Origin: Ornithinimicrobium faecis
GTDB lineage: Bacteria; Actinomycetota; Actinomycetes; Actinomycetales; Dermatophilaceae
Reading direction: 5' to 3'
Length of the DNA: 64,000 bases
Assembly: GCF_023923225.1 (NCBI RefSeq)
Contig: NZ_CP099489.1
Span: 1,922,001-1,986,000, forward strand
In this document: piece after piece, positions 17,111 to 25,919 of the stretch
How the letters are laid out: each line of letters begins with the position of its first letter
Position numbering within the stretch: the stretch's first letter is position 1
Translations under genes and position numbers: made by a program
Notes under the pieces: generated by a model
Databases searched by the model: none
What the model saw: only the letters and a program-made list of their open reading frames with translations
Told to the model about the DNA's origin: nothing

Positions 17111-18271
17111 GTGGTCACCCTGCCCTCCGAGTTCATCGATCTGTCGTATGCCGGGTCCCTGGCAACCGTCCTGCCTGCGGTCGCGCAGAGCCTGGGTGTG
17201 TCGGCCACGCTGGGGGCCGGGTTGGGCATCGATCCCCTCTTTGAGTTGCCCCCGGCACAGCGGGCTGTCGTGGTCCTCATCGACGGGCTGGGCGCCGAGC
17301 AGCTGCGCCGGCGCAGTGGGCACGCTCCCTTCCTGCGCTCTCTTGACAGTCCTGCACCGGCCCTGACGTGCGGGTTCCCCGCCACGACCGCGACGAGCCT
17401 GAGCAGTCTGGGCACCGGACTGCCGCCGGGGGCGCACGGGGTCGTGGGGTGGCAGGCGCTGATGCCCGAGCACGACCGGCTGCTGAACCACCTGTCCTGG
17501 GACGACGGCCCAGACCCGGAGACCTGGCAGCCGCACCGCACGATCTTCCAGGTGCTTGAGGCCGCCGGCGTGGCGGTGACCCGGATCGGGCCCGGCTACT
17601 TCGACGGCTCCGGGATGACCCGCGCCGCGCAGCGCGGGGGCGCCTTCGCCGCAGCCCGGACCCTCGACGCGCGGGTGGATGCTGCAGTCACCGCCCTCGC
17701 GGCGACCCCACGCTCGTTCGTCTATCTCTATTGGGGCGACGTCGACAAGATCGGGCACACCTTCGGCCCCGGCTCCTGGCAGTGGGGCGAGGAGGTGGAG
17801 CGCACCGACGCGGCGCTGGCCGACCTGGCCGCGCGACTGCCCGCAGGGACGTCGCTGACGATCACCGCGGACCACGGCATGGTCGACGCACCCGAGTCCG
17901 CACGCCGTGACCTGGCCTGGGAGGACGACCTGGCCCGCGGCATACGGCACCTGGGCGGTGACCCCCGGGTGCCGCAGCCCCACTGCGAGCCCGGTGCCGC
18001 GGCCGACGTGCTGGCGGCCTGGACCGAGCTGCTCGGTGACACCGCCCTCGTGGCCAGCCGTGAGGAGGCGATCGACCAGGGGTGGTTCGGGGCGGTCGAG
18101 GACCGGGTGTCCCCGCGCATCGGTGACCTTGTCGTGGCCATGCGCGGCACCGCCACCGTGCTCGACTCACGTGCCCAGCGACCGGAGTTCCTGGCCCTGC
18201 AGGGGCACCACGGCTCACTGACACGCGACGAGATGGCGATTCCGCTCCTGCACCTGCCCGCGGTTACGTAG
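17111..18271 (+). CDS. Alkaline-phosphatase-superfamily protein (nucleotide pyrophosphatase/phosphodiesterase type)
   Basis: 386-residue metal-dependent phospho-/pyrophosphohydrolase. Motifs in order: VVVLIDGLGAEQLRRR (metal Asp), CGFPATTATSLSSLGTG (nucleophile Thr), YLYWGDVDKIGHTFGPGS (metal Asp/His), ITADHGMVD (Asp-His) and LQGHHGSLTRDEM (final His). No signal peptide is visible, so it is probably cytoplasmic. The GTG at 17111 is used because the open frame further upstream lies inside the preceding gene. The stop (TAG, 18269-18271) overlaps the likely -10 of tdk. Confidence 0.85.
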   Translation: MVTLPSEFIDLSYAGSLATVLPAVAQSLGVSATLGAGLGIDPLFELPPAQRAVVVLIDGLGAEQLRRRSGHAPFLRSLDSPAPALTCGFPATTATSLSSLGTGLPPGAHGVVGWQALMPEHDRLLNHLSWDDGPDPETWQPHRTIFQVLEAAGVAVTRIGPGYFDGSGMTRAAQRGGAFAAARTLDARVDAAVTALAATPRSFVYLYWGDVDKIGHTFGPGSWQWGEEVERTDAALADLAARLPAGTSLTITADHGMVDAPESARRDLAWEDDLARGIRHLGGDPRVPQPHCEPGAAADVLAAWTELLGDTALVASREEAIDQGWFGAVEDRVSPRIGDLVVAMRGTATVLDSRAQRPEFLALQGHHGSLTRDEMAIPLLHLPAVT

Positions 18272-18281
18272 ACTGCACGCC

Positions 18282-18995
18282 GTGGCCGAGCTTGTCTTCT
18301 TCACCGGAACGATGGACTGTGGCAAGTCGACCCTCGCGCTGCAGATGGATCACAACCACGCAGCGCGCGGTCGAGCCGGTCTGATCTTCTCCAAACACGA
18401 CCGGGCCGGGCAGGCGATGCTCTCCTCGCGCCTCGGACTGGCCCGGGAGGGCATCGAGGTGACCGACGACCTGGACTTCTGGGACCTGGTCACCGAGCAG
18501 GCCACGAACGGCCGGCGGGTGGACTACCTGATCTGTGACGAGGCCCAGTTCTACACCCCCGACCAGGTCGAGCAGCTGGCGCGCCTGGTGGACGAGATGG
18601 GGCTCGACATCTTCGCCTTCGGCATCACGGCCGACTTCCGCGCTCAGCTCTTCCCCGGCTCCCGGCGCCTGATCGAGCTCGCCGACCGCACCGAGGTGCT
18701 CCAGGTCGAGGCGTTGTGCTGGTGCGGCAAGACCGCCACGCACAACGCGCGCGTCGTGGACGGTGTCATGGTCGTCGAGGGCGATCAGATCGTCGTCGGC
18801 GACGTGGGTGACGGTGAGGACGAGGACGAGGCTGCCGGCTCCGACGGACAGGTGGGCACGCCCGTCGTGGAGTATGAGGTGCTCTGCCGCCGCCACTACA
18901 TGCGTCGGATGACCTCCCACGCAGCCCTGGCCGCCTCGCCGACGCCCGAGGTGCTGCCCTTTGACCTCGACCTCTGTCCGGTGCCGCAACGATGA
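18282..18995 (+). CDS. tdk: Thymidine kinase (type II)
   Basis: Phosphorylates thymidine to dTMP in the salvage pathway. The 237-residue protein has the P-loop FTGTMDCGKST (Gly9-Thr17), the Walker-B-like ICDEAQFYTPDQ, FGITADFRAQLFPGS, and zinc-ribbon cysteines in CWCGKTATHNARV and CRRHYMRR. An acidic insertion (GDGEDEDEAAGSDG) in the zinc/lasso part makes it longer than many TKs. The GTG at 18282 has no Shine-Dalgarno, but TAGACT (18269-18274) ends seven nt before it, suggesting a leaderless transcript. The stop overlaps the MFS start (ATGA). Confidence 0.93.
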   Translation: MAELVFFTGTMDCGKSTLALQMDHNHAARGRAGLIFSKHDRAGQAMLSSRLGLAREGIEVTDDLDFWDLVTEQATNGRRVDYLICDEAQFYTPDQVEQLARLVDEMGLDIFAFGITADFRAQLFPGSRRLIELADRTEVLQVEALCWCGKTATHNARVVDGVMVVEGDQIVVGDVGDGEDEDEAAGSDGQVGTPVVEYEVLCRRHYMRRMTSHAALAASPTPEVLPFDLDLCPVPQR

Positions 18996-20575
18996 TCAGG
19001 CGCAGAGACGACGGGGCGTCTGGTGACACCCCGGGGGAGCGGGACGACTGGACCCTTGAGGTCGAGTCGCCCCGGCAGGACCCGCCTGCAGCCGACCGCT
19101 GGGACGACCCCGAGTCCCGGGCGGAGCAGGAGCGGTGGCGTGCGAACCACCCCCTTGAGGATGGCGCCAGCTATGGCCCGATCGCCGGCACCTCGGCCCG
19201 ACCCAAGCCGTCCAAGGGCGCCAAGGTGGTCCAGGCCGGCGCCACCGTCGGGCACGGCCTGACCAAGGGGGCCAAGGCGGTGGCGCACGGCACCAACGTG
19301 GTCAGCAACTCGGCATACCGGGTGACGCGCAAAGCGACCCACGCGGGGGGTGCGGGGGAGACCGGCCTGTCCCGACTGATCGAGGTGCACGGCCTGCACA
19401 ACGCCGGTGACGCGGTCGTGGCGATCTCGCTGGCCGGGTCGTTGTTCTTCTCGGTGCCGACCGGTGAGGCCCGCGGCCAGGTGCTGCTGTTCCTGCTGCT
19501 CACCCTGCTGCCGTTCAGCATCATCGCCCCGTTCGTCGGGCCGTTCCTGGACCGCTTCCGCCACGGTCGGCGGTGGGCGATCGGATCGATGATGGCCGTG
19601 CGCGCCGTCCTGTGTCTGGTCCTGGCTGGCTCCCTGGAGAATGCCGCGTGGTGGCAGTTCCCGGCGGCGCTGGGGATCCTGGTGGCATCCAAGGCCTACA
19701 ACGTGACGCGCTCTGCGGCGACCCCACGCCTCCTGCCGGAGGGGATGACGCTGGTCAAGGCCAACGGGCGCATGTCGATGGCCGGCGTGGTGGGGGCGGC
19801 CATTGCGGGACCGGTGGCCGTCGGCATCGCCTATTTCGGATCGGGGTGGTCGCTGCGCTTCGCTTTCGTGATCTTTGCCCTCGGCACGGTGCTGGCGATC
19901 CTGCTGCCGCCCGCGGTGGACTCCACCAAGGGCGAGAGCGAGGTCTCGATGTCCGAGGTGGCCGGGCGCACGAGCCGCTGGGTGCCTCCGGCCGTGGTCA
20001 ACGCCCTGCGCGCCAACGTGGGGCTGCGGATGCTGTCCGGCTTCCTGACGATCTTCCTGGCGTTCCTGCTGCGGGAGTCGCCACCGGAGGGCTGGGGTGG
20101 CAGTTTCACGCTGCTCATCGGGCTGGTGGCGGCAGCAGCCGGGATCGGCTCCGCGATCGGCACGGTGCTGGGGTCGCTGACCAGGCTGATGCCGCCCCGA
20201 GCCCTCGTGCGGCTGGCGCTGATCATCGACGTGGTCGCGGCCGTCGCCACCGCCATCAATTTCGGCATGGTGACGGTCCTCATCCTGACGGCCGTGGTCG
20301 GCATGTGTCAGCAGCTCGGCAAACTCGCGCTCGACGCCGTGATCCAGGAGTCGGTGCCCGAACACAGCCGGACCTCGGTCTTCGGCCGGTCCGAGACCCT
20401 CATCCAGCTGGCGTGGGTGATCGGCGGCGGGCTGGCCGTTGTGCTGCCCGCGGATGCCACGATCGGCATGGGCGTGATCGCCGTGGTCCTGGTGGCCTGG
20501 TTGCTGGTGGTGCTGTTGCCCCACCGCGGACGCAAAGCCGACCTGCCGACGACAGTCGAGCCCCGGTCAGACTGA
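18992..20575 (+). CDS. MFS transporter with long hydrophilic N-terminus
   Basis: 527-residue major facilitator. About 135 residues of charged, low-complexity N-terminus (containing DWTLEVESPRQDPPAADRWD) precede 10-12 TM helices. The segment FVGPFLDRFRHGRRWAIGS carries the MFS loop-2/3 signature (G-x3-D-R-x-R). The C-terminal half includes VIQESVPEHSRTSVFGRSETL. Drug or lysophospholipid export is typical for this subgroup; the substrate here is unknown. It is translationally coupled to tdk and ends 45 bp before the structured repeat array. Confidence 0.82.
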   Translation: MIRRRDDGASGDTPGERDDWTLEVESPRQDPPAADRWDDPESRAEQERWRANHPLEDGASYGPIAGTSARPKPSKGAKVVQAGATVGHGLTKGAKAVAHGTNVVSNSAYRVTRKATHAGGAGETGLSRLIEVHGLHNAGDAVVAISLAGSLFFSVPTGEARGQVLLFLLLTLLPFSIIAPFVGPFLDRFRHGRRWAIGSMMAVRAVLCLVLAGSLENAAWWQFPAALGILVASKAYNVTRSAATPRLLPEGMTLVKANGRMSMAGVVGAAIAGPVAVGIAYFGSGWSLRFAFVIFALGTVLAILLPPAVDSTKGESEVSMSEVAGRTSRWVPPAVVNALRANVGLRMLSGFLTIFLAFLLRESPPEGWGGSFTLLIGLVAAAAGIGSAIGTVLGSLTRLMPPRALVRLALIIDVVAAVATAINFGMVTVLILTAVVGMCQQLGKLALDAVIQESVPEHSRTSVFGRSETLIQLAWVIGGGLAVVLPADATIGMGVIAVVLVAWLLVVLLPHRGRKADLPTTVEPRSD

Positions 20576-20620
20576 CCCCTGTGTGGGGGCTGGCCCCGGG
20601 CGCTCGGGAGGGGCTGCCAT

Positions 20621-20786
20621 GGGGACGTGACATTGGTGTGCTGAGGCGCACCACCCGACCCATTGGTGTGCTGAGGCGCACCACCCGACCCATTGGTGTG
20701 CTGAGGCGCACCACCCGACCCATTGGTGTGCTGAGGCGCACCACCCGACCCATTGGTGTGCTGAGACGCACCAATGTCACGTCCCC
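20621..20786 (+). repeat. Tandem 30-bp hairpin array framed by an 18-bp perfect inverted repeat
   Basis: Four identical 30-bp units (20631-20750) and a divergent fifth (20751-20780) each contain ggtgtgctgaggcgcacc, a 7-bp stem with a TGAG loop. The whole array is bounded by ggggacgtgacattggtg (20621-20638) and its exact reverse complement (20769-20786). It lies between convergent genes (MFS stop 20575, sepH stop 20951), so a bidirectional terminator with expanded hairpins is the simplest reading. The rest of the 375-bp gap (20787-20950) shows no gene. The array is open in several frames because 30 is a multiple of three, but no start or ribosome-binding site supports translation. Confidence 0.9.
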
Positions 20787-20950
20787 TCGACCATGGGGGT
20801 GGACGTGCTCACGTGAGTCGACGAGTGCGGCGGTTGTTCACGTTTCTCGGCGCGGGATGGTGCGCGTCGGGTGCACTCGAGTAGCTCGCAGTCGCAGTGG
20901 GAGCCTTCGTCCGCGAACCGGACCGAGTTGCCCTCTGTGCGGGCCAGTCG

Positions 20951-22714
20951 TCAGCTGCGTCGGTCCTTGGCGCCGAACATGATGTCGTCCCAGCTCGGCA
21001 CGCCCGGACGGCCGTCCTTGCGCCGTTTGGGCTTGGCCGTCGGCTGCTCGGTCGCGTCCGTGGACTCCGGCTTGTCGTCGGTCACGGCCTCGGCGTCGGT
21101 TGAGGGCGTCGCCTCGTCCGTGGGAGTGGGGTCGTTGCCGGGCCGCGGCTCGTCGTCCGCGGCCCCGGTGGGTTCTGCGGAGTGGGTCTCGACGACGACG
21201 TCGTCTGCCGCAACGTCTGCCTCGTCGTCGTCTGCCGCAACGTCTGACTCGTCGGGGGAGTCCGTGTCGACGGGTGGGGACGTGTCGAGCGAGGTTTCTG
21301 CCTCGTCGGCGTCCAGGTCTCCGCCCAGCTCAGCGGCGTCCTCTGCGAGAGGCTCCTCGCCGAGCTCCAACTCCAGATCGTCCTCACCCGACTCGTCGAC
21401 ATCCGGTTCATCGACATCCGGGTCATTGACGTCTGGTTCGTCGGCGTCCGAGGCATCCTCGACTGACTCGATCTGGCTCACGTCGGCGTCGTCGCTGCCC
21501 CCGTCGGCGTCGTTGTCCGCCGCGTCGTCCAGCCCCTCGTCGCCTGCGTCGTCCTCATCCTCGGGGCCAAAGAGGTCGTCGAGCGTGGCGTCCTGAGGAC
21601 TGCGCTCCGGCTCAAGTTCGTCGAGCCCATCATCATCCAGCCCGTCGTCCTCGAGCCCTTCTTCCTCAAGCGCAGCGTCGTCGTTGTCGAACTGGAGGGG
21701 CACGTCATAGGCGGTCTGGCCGCCGTCACGGTCGGCTGCTGCGCCACCCCTGCGCGCCTTGCCCTTGGCCGCACCACGCTTGGCCTCGACAGGTGCCACC
21801 TCGGCCGGCTCCTCCTCCGCAGCCACCTCGGCGGACTCCTCCTCCGCGGCCGGCTCGGCGGCAACGTCGGGGGCCGGTGACTCACCATGGGCCGCGGGAG
21901 GCAGCCCCATCGTGTCGGGGTCGTAGGCGAGGTCCTCCAGGGGCAGCACGTCGTCGGGTGCGTGCTCCAACTGCGGCAGGCCTGCAGGGTCGGTGCTGCT
22001 CGTCGAGGCCTTCTTGCGCCGCCCACGAGAGCGCGAGCGCTCCCGCATCGAGGTCATCAACTCGACCTCACCGGCGGAGGTGCGATTGCTGAGCAGGGGC
22101 TTGGCGGGCGCGCGGCCGCCGCGCGAGGGGGCAGCGGAGACGCCCGGCAGGGCCTGCTCGTCCTCGCTGAGCCAGCGGGCCTCATCATCCAGGGCCTCGA
22201 CGGTGCGGTCCTGCGGGTCGAAACGCCAGGCCGCGGCGCGCTGCCGCTGGCCGGCGACGAAGCTGACCACGACCGTCCAGACACCACCCTCGGGACGAGT
22301 CGCGTCCCACCCGACGTTGTCGGTGTCCACACCACGCTCAGCCAACCGGTCGAGCACCCGTGCGCCCAGGGAGGGCACGCCACCCTCGGGGGCCCGGCCG
22401 CGCACGTGGGCGGCCTGGGCCATGCCGGAGATGTGCTCGCGCTCGGCCAGGATCGGCCCCTCGAACCGCGCCACCCGCTCGGCCGGCCACCCGGTGATCT
22501 CGGCGACCTCATCGGGGCTCTGACCGGCCCGGATCATCGCCTGGACGTTGCGCGGGCTCAACGGCGTCGCTGGCGTGTCGGCAGAGGCACTGCGTGAGCG
22601 CAGCGCCGAGCGGAGCCGCGCATCGACCGGCAGCAGCACCTCCGTGCCGTCGGCGGTCGACAAGACGAGGTGCTGCCCGTCCTCGTGGACGGCAGTGAAC
22701 CGCAACTGCTCCAT
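20951..22714 (-). CDS. sepH: Septation protein SepH (DUF3071)
   Basis: 587-residue cell-division protein that in Streptomyces and Mycobacterium binds and bundles FtsZ. The conserved N-terminal domain begins MEQLRFTAVHEDGQHLVL. It contains the helix-turn-helix-like region SPRNVQAMIRAGQSPDEVAEITGW and RVARFEGPILAEREHISGMA. A very acidic, repetitive middle and tail (about 290-560) follows, with DV/DE/DP tandem motifs and two near-identical copies of DVAADD. The basic C-terminus KPKRRKDGRPGVPSWDDIMFG is a conserved SepH end motif. The ATG at 22714 was chosen by that N-terminus; an upstream in-frame ATG adds 22 non-homologous residues. Confidence 0.92.
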   Translation of the reverse strand: MEQLRFTAVHEDGQHLVLSTADGTEVLLPVDARLRSALRSRSASADTPATPLSPRNVQAMIRAGQSPDEVAEITGWPAERVARFEGPILAEREHISGMAQAAHVRGRAPEGGVPSLGARVLDRLAERGVDTDNVGWDATRPEGGVWTVVVSFVAGQRQRAAAWRFDPQDRTVEALDDEARWLSEDEQALPGVSAAPSRGGRAPAKPLLSNRTSAGEVELMTSMRERSRSRGRRKKASTSSTDPAGLPQLEHAPDDVLPLEDLAYDPDTMGLPPAAHGESPAPDVAAEPAAEEESAEVAAEEEPAEVAPVEAKRGAAKGKARRGGAAADRDGGQTAYDVPLQFDNDDAALEEEGLEDDGLDDDGLDELEPERSPQDATLDDLFGPEDEDDAGDEGLDDAADNDADGGSDDADVSQIESVEDASDADEPDVNDPDVDEPDVDESGEDDLELELGEEPLAEDAAELGGDLDADEAETSLDTSPPVDTDSPDESDVAADDDEADVAADDVVVETHSAEPTGAADDEPRPGNDPTPTDEATPSTDAEAVTDDKPESTDATEQPTAKPKRRKDGRPGVPSWDDIMFGAKDRRS

Positions 22715-22810
22715 CAAACTCTCCTCGTATCGACCTGGTCCGACTGTGCCACTTCTCACCACGACCGGAGCGCAGGCCACGCCGCCTGGAGGGCTACCTT
22801 AGGCATAACC

Positions 22811-23485
22811 ATGGTGACCCAGGACTATGACCTGCAGCTGCTGCTCGACATCCTCGGGGTCTTTGTCTTCGCGCTCTCCGGCGGTTTGGTGGCGGTGCGC
22901 AAGGGACTCGACCTCGTGGGTGTTGTTGTGCTCGCCTGGGTGGCAGGTCTCGGCGGAGGCATGATCCGCGACGTCCTCCTCGGCGACACCCCTCCAGACG
23001 GACTCACCGACTGGCGGCTGCTGGCACCCGCGGCCGTGGCTGGCTTGGCGATCTTCCTCTGGTATCGCCGGCTGCGCTCCGTGATCCCGCTGCGCGCCCA
23101 CGTCAGGGCCAAACTGATCGGCCGCTCCGTGCGCGTCCTGGATGCCGGCGGCCTCGCGCTGTTTGCGGTGAGCGGCTCGCTCAAGGCCCTGCAGTTCGAC
23201 TCCAGCGCTCTGGCCGCCGTCATCCTGGGCGTGATCACCGCCACCGGCGGTGGCGCCCTGCGTGACGTGCTGGCCGGGCAGGTCCCGGAGGTGCTGCGCC
23301 GCGAGCTGTATGCCGTGCCTGCCCTGATCGGAGCAACACTGGTTGTCGTGGCGGACAGCTTCGGCTTCCTCACCCCGCTGCTCATCTGGGGCGCGGTCGC
23401 CCTCGTCTTCGCGATCCGTCTGGCCGCCGTGGCCCTGGACCTCAATGCCCCCACCGCACTGCGAACAACAGGAGAAAGACGATGA
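22811..23485 (+). CDS. TRIC/UPF0126-family cation channel-like membrane protein
   Basis: 224 residues with six or seven TM segments in two repeats, each with the GGG-(M/A)-(I/L)RD signature: LGGGMIRDVLLGDTPP and TGGGALRDVLAGQVPEVLRRELYA. This internal duplication marks the UPF0126/YicG group, related to trimeric intracellular K+-permeable channels. The ATG at 22811 has no clear Shine-Dalgarno; TACCTT (22795-22800) lies just upstream. The stop overlaps the ferrochelatase start (ATGA). No direct link between the two functions is known to me. Confidence 0.87.
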   Translation: MVTQDYDLQLLLDILGVFVFALSGGLVAVRKGLDLVGVVVLAWVAGLGGGMIRDVLLGDTPPDGLTDWRLLAPAAVAGLAIFLWYRRLRSVIPLRAHVRAKLIGRSVRVLDAGGLALFAVSGSLKALQFDSSALAAVILGVITATGGGALRDVLAGQVPEVLRRELYAVPALIGATLVVVADSFGFLTPLLIWGAVALVFAIRLAAVALDLNAPTALRTTGERR

Positions 23486-24726
23486 GTGACCCGATCGCCG
23501 AGCCCGCCGACCCCGGTCAGGAAGGCACCGACCCCACCCCGACCGCGGAACAGGGGCCGACCGGTGAGTCCGAGGCCGCAGCCGAGACGCTGGCCGAGCT
23601 CGAGGAGGATGCGGCCGAGGACGGCACCGGCGAGACCGAGCCCTATGACGCCGTCGTGCTCGTCAGCTTTGGCGGTCCCGAGGCCCCGGACGAGGTCATG
23701 CCCTTCCTGCGCCGGGTCACCCGCGGGCGTGGCATCCCGGACGAGCGACTCGAAGAGGTGGCCGAGCACTATCTGGCCTTCGGGGGCAAGAGCCCCATCA
23801 ACGACCAGAACCGGGCGCTGCTGGCCGCGCTCGGCGAGGAGTTCACCCGCCGCGGGATCAGCACACCGCTGCTCTGGGGCAACCGCAACTCCGAGCCCTT
23901 CCTGACCGACACGCTCCGCAGTGCCGCCGGCGAGGGCATGACCACGTTCCTGGCGATCACCACGAGCGCCTACAGCTCCTACAGCTCCTGCCGGCAGTAT
24001 CGCGAGGACATTGCCGAGTCGATCGGTGAGCTGACCGAGGAGGGCACGCCGGTGCGGGTCGACAAGATCCGGCAGTACTGGAACCACCCCGGCTTCGCCT
24101 CCACCAACGCCCGCCTGGTCTCCGAGGCCGCGCGCCAGGTCCGCGACCGCACGGGCGTCGTGCCGCACCTGGTCTTCGTCACTCACTCCATCCCCGACGG
24201 CATGGACGACACGTCCGGGCCGGGCGACGGCGAGGGCAATGTCTACAGCGTCCAGCACCAGGCACTGACCCAGGCGATCACTGACGAGGCCCGCGCGACC
24301 CTGGGGGAGGACGTGGTCGGTGAGCTGACCTACTGCTCCCGCTCCGGTCCGCCCACCCAGCCCTGGCTCGAGCCGGACGTCAACGACCGGCTGCGCGAGC
24401 TGGCCGCCGAGGGCATCACCCAGGTGGTGCTCGCCCCGATCGGCTTCGTGTCGGACCACATGGAGGTCATCTTCGATCTCGACACCGAGGCCCAGGAGAC
24501 CGCGGCCGAGGTGGGGATCGAGGTGTTGAGGGTGCCGACCGTCGGCGTCGACCCGCAGTTCGTCTCCGGCCTGGTCGACCTGGTCGTGGAGCGCGCCGCC
24601 CAGGCCCGCGACGAGTCGCCGCTGCGCCCGGCCTGGCCCGTGGCCGAGCCGTGGCCCTCCGTGTGCGCCCCCGGCTGCTGCCCCAACCTGCGCGTCGCCA
24701 AACCAGCCGCCTGCGGCGCCGACTGA
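23482..24726 (+). CDS. hemH: Ferrochelatase (coproporphyrin-type, [2Fe-2S])
   Basis: Inserts Fe2+ into a porphyrin in haem synthesis. Actinobacterial members act on coproporphyrin III (CpfC). The 414-residue protein has a 52-residue acidic N-terminal extension (GEPTAEQ-like Glu/Ala-rich), then DAVVLVSFGGPEAPDEVMPF and KSPINDQNRALL. The metal-site His is in LVFVTHSIPDGM, and APIGFVSDHMEVIFDLDTEA carries the conserved His/Glu pair. Cys170 (SYSSCRQY) and the C-terminal VCAPGCCPN cysteines match the positions of the Fe-S ligands known for actinobacterial enzymes. The N-extension is unusually long. Confidence 0.92.
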   Translation: MSDPIAEPADPGQEGTDPTPTAEQGPTGESEAAAETLAELEEDAAEDGTGETEPYDAVVLVSFGGPEAPDEVMPFLRRVTRGRGIPDERLEEVAEHYLAFGGKSPINDQNRALLAALGEEFTRRGISTPLLWGNRNSEPFLTDTLRSAAGEGMTTFLAITTSAYSSYSSCRQYREDIAESIGELTEEGTPVRVDKIRQYWNHPGFASTNARLVSEAARQVRDRTGVVPHLVFVTHSIPDGMDDTSGPGDGEGNVYSVQHQALTQAITDEARATLGEDVVGELTYCSRSGPPTQPWLEPDVNDRLRELAAEGITQVVLAPIGFVSDHMEVIFDLDTEAQETAAEVGIEVLRVPTVGVDPQFVSGLVDLVVERAAQARDESPLRPAWPVAEPWPSVCAPGCCPNLRVAKPAACGAD

Positions 24727-24731
24727 CACCC

Positions 24732-24787
24732 AGCCGTATGCCGCCTGGCCGGCTTGATCTGCCAGGCCAGCCAGGCGGCATACGGCT
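24732..24787 (+). terminator. Strong 18-bp perfect hairpin after hemH
   Basis: Arms 24732-24749 and 24770-24787 are exact reverse complements (AGCCGTATGCCGCCTGGC), separated by a 20-nt loop and starting 5 bp after the hemH stop. There is no T-run, as is common for GC-rich actinobacterial terminators. Confidence 0.75.
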
Positions 24788-25063
24788 TGAAAATCACTCG
24801 CCGGACGCGGGTGCTGTGAGGCATGGTGGACCCCCGGTTCGACGGGCGCCATGTCCATGCGGCACAATCCCCGCGAACGCCTGCGTTTGTGGTGCATCCG
24901 CACCACCGGCACCGGAGCCACGGCGCACGTGTTCGCCCTTCGATCAAGCAGTTGTCGGGGGCGGGCACAAAATCGGGTCTTCCGACGTTCATACGCAGAC
25001 CAATCGCACACCACAGGGTCAGCCAGACCCTGTGACACCAGCTCGAGAGAGGAGAGGGACGTC
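24788..25063 (+). other. Intergenic region upstream of DUF4193 gene
   Basis: About 275 bp without a supportable gene, presumably holding the promoter of the DUF4193-dut operon. A purine-rich GAGAGAGGAGAGG precedes the ATG at 25064. Short open frames here lack ribosome-binding sites and recognisable content. Confidence 0.4.
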
Positions 25064-25363
25064 ATGGCAACCGACTACGACGCACCTCGCAAGTCTGAGG
25101 ACGACATCAATGAGGACTCTCTGGAGGAGCTGAAGGCTCGGCGGGCGGACAAGAGCTCCTCGAACGTGGACGTCGACGAGACGGAACACGCCGAGGGATT
25201 CGAGCTCCCGGGAGCAGACCTGTCGGGTGAGGAGCTGTCGGTCCGGGTGCTTCCGCGCCAGGCCGACGAGTTCACCTGCTCGCGCTGCTTCCTGGTGCAC
25301 CACCGCAGCCAGCTCGCCAAAGAGGTCGGTGGCATGCCGGTCTGCACCGAGTGTGCGGCCTGA
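25064..25363 (+). CDS. DUF4193 zinc-ribbon-like protein (Rv2699c family)
   Basis: 99-residue actinobacterial protein of unknown function. It begins MATDYDAPRKSEDDINEDSLEELKARR, then an acidic middle, and ends with a four-Cys motif FTCSRCFLVHHRSQLAKE...VCTECAA that probably binds Zn. It heads the block whose order (DUF4193, dut, DUF3710, OB-fold, DUF3159) matches Mycobacterium Rv2699c to Rv2693c. A good GAGAGG-type ribosome-binding site is present. Confidence 0.9.
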   Translation: MATDYDAPRKSEDDINEDSLEELKARRADKSSSNVDVDETEHAEGFELPGADLSGEELSVRVLPRQADEFTCSRCFLVHHRSQLAKEVGGMPVCTECAA

Positions 25364-25412
25364 GCACCGACGATGACGGAGGGCCCGCGCAATGCGGGTA
25401 CCCTCAACTCAC

Positions 25413-25913
25413 GTGACCACCCAACCGATTCCGGTGCTGCTGCACCGGCTCGACGAGGCCCTGCCGGTTCCCGGCAGGGCACACCCGGGTGACGCCGGGG
25501 TCGACCTGTTCTCGCGCGAGACCGTGACACTCGAGCCTGGCCAGCGCGCCCTGGTGCCCACGGGGGTGGCGATCGCCCTGCCCGACGGCTATGCGGCCTT
25601 CACTCACCCCCGCTCCGGCCTCGCGACTCGCCACGGCATCACCATCGTGAACGCGCCGGGCACCATCGACGCGGGTTATCGGGGCGAGATCATGATCAAC
25701 CTGCTCAACACCGACGCCGCCGACGCCTTCACGGTGGCGCGCGGCGACCGGATCGCCCAGCTGATCGTGCAGCCGGTGTCGGTCGCGGCCTTCACCGAGG
25801 TGACCACGCTGCCCGGCAGCGCACGGGGGGACAGTGGGCACGGTGCCTCCGGGGGCTTTGGCACCGGCACCACCCAGACGAGCACCACCACCATCAAGAC
25901 TGAGAAGGACTGA
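25413..25913 (+). CDS. dut: dUTP diphosphatase
   Basis: Trimeric dUTPase, 166 residues, converting dUTP to dUMP and PPi. All five motifs are present: [46 protein letters not shown], and the P-loop-like C-terminal [14 protein letters not shown]. The GTG at 25413 ([15 protein letters not shown]) is chosen over an upstream ATG at 25392. There is no Shine-Dalgarno, but TACCCT (25399-25404) ends eight nt before the GTG, consistent with a leaderless mRNA. Confidence 0.94.
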   Translation: MTTQPIPVLLHRLDEALPVPGRAHPGDAGVDLFSRETVTLEPGQRALVPTGVAIALPDGYAAFTHPRSGLATRHGITIVNAPGTIDAGYRGEIMINLLNTDAADAFTVARGDRIAQLIVQPVSVAAFTEVTTLPGSARGDSGHGASGGFGTGTTQTSTTTIKTEKD

Positions 25914-25919
25914 CGCCTC

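Noticed and set aside
20400-20780. Repetitive peptide RLSTPMGRVV encoded by the 30-bp array
   Set aside because: The unit is a multiple of three so frames stay open, but hairpin symmetry, the framing inverted repeat and the lack of a ribosome-binding site point to a DNA/RNA structure.
24823-25035. 70-codon open frame before DUF4193
   Set aside because: GTG-type start without ribosome-binding site, His/Arg-rich noise-like product, located in the probable promoter region.
22825-25065. 746-codon minus-strand open frame
   Set aside because: Antisense to the TRIC-like gene and hemH; no motif or ribosome-binding site.
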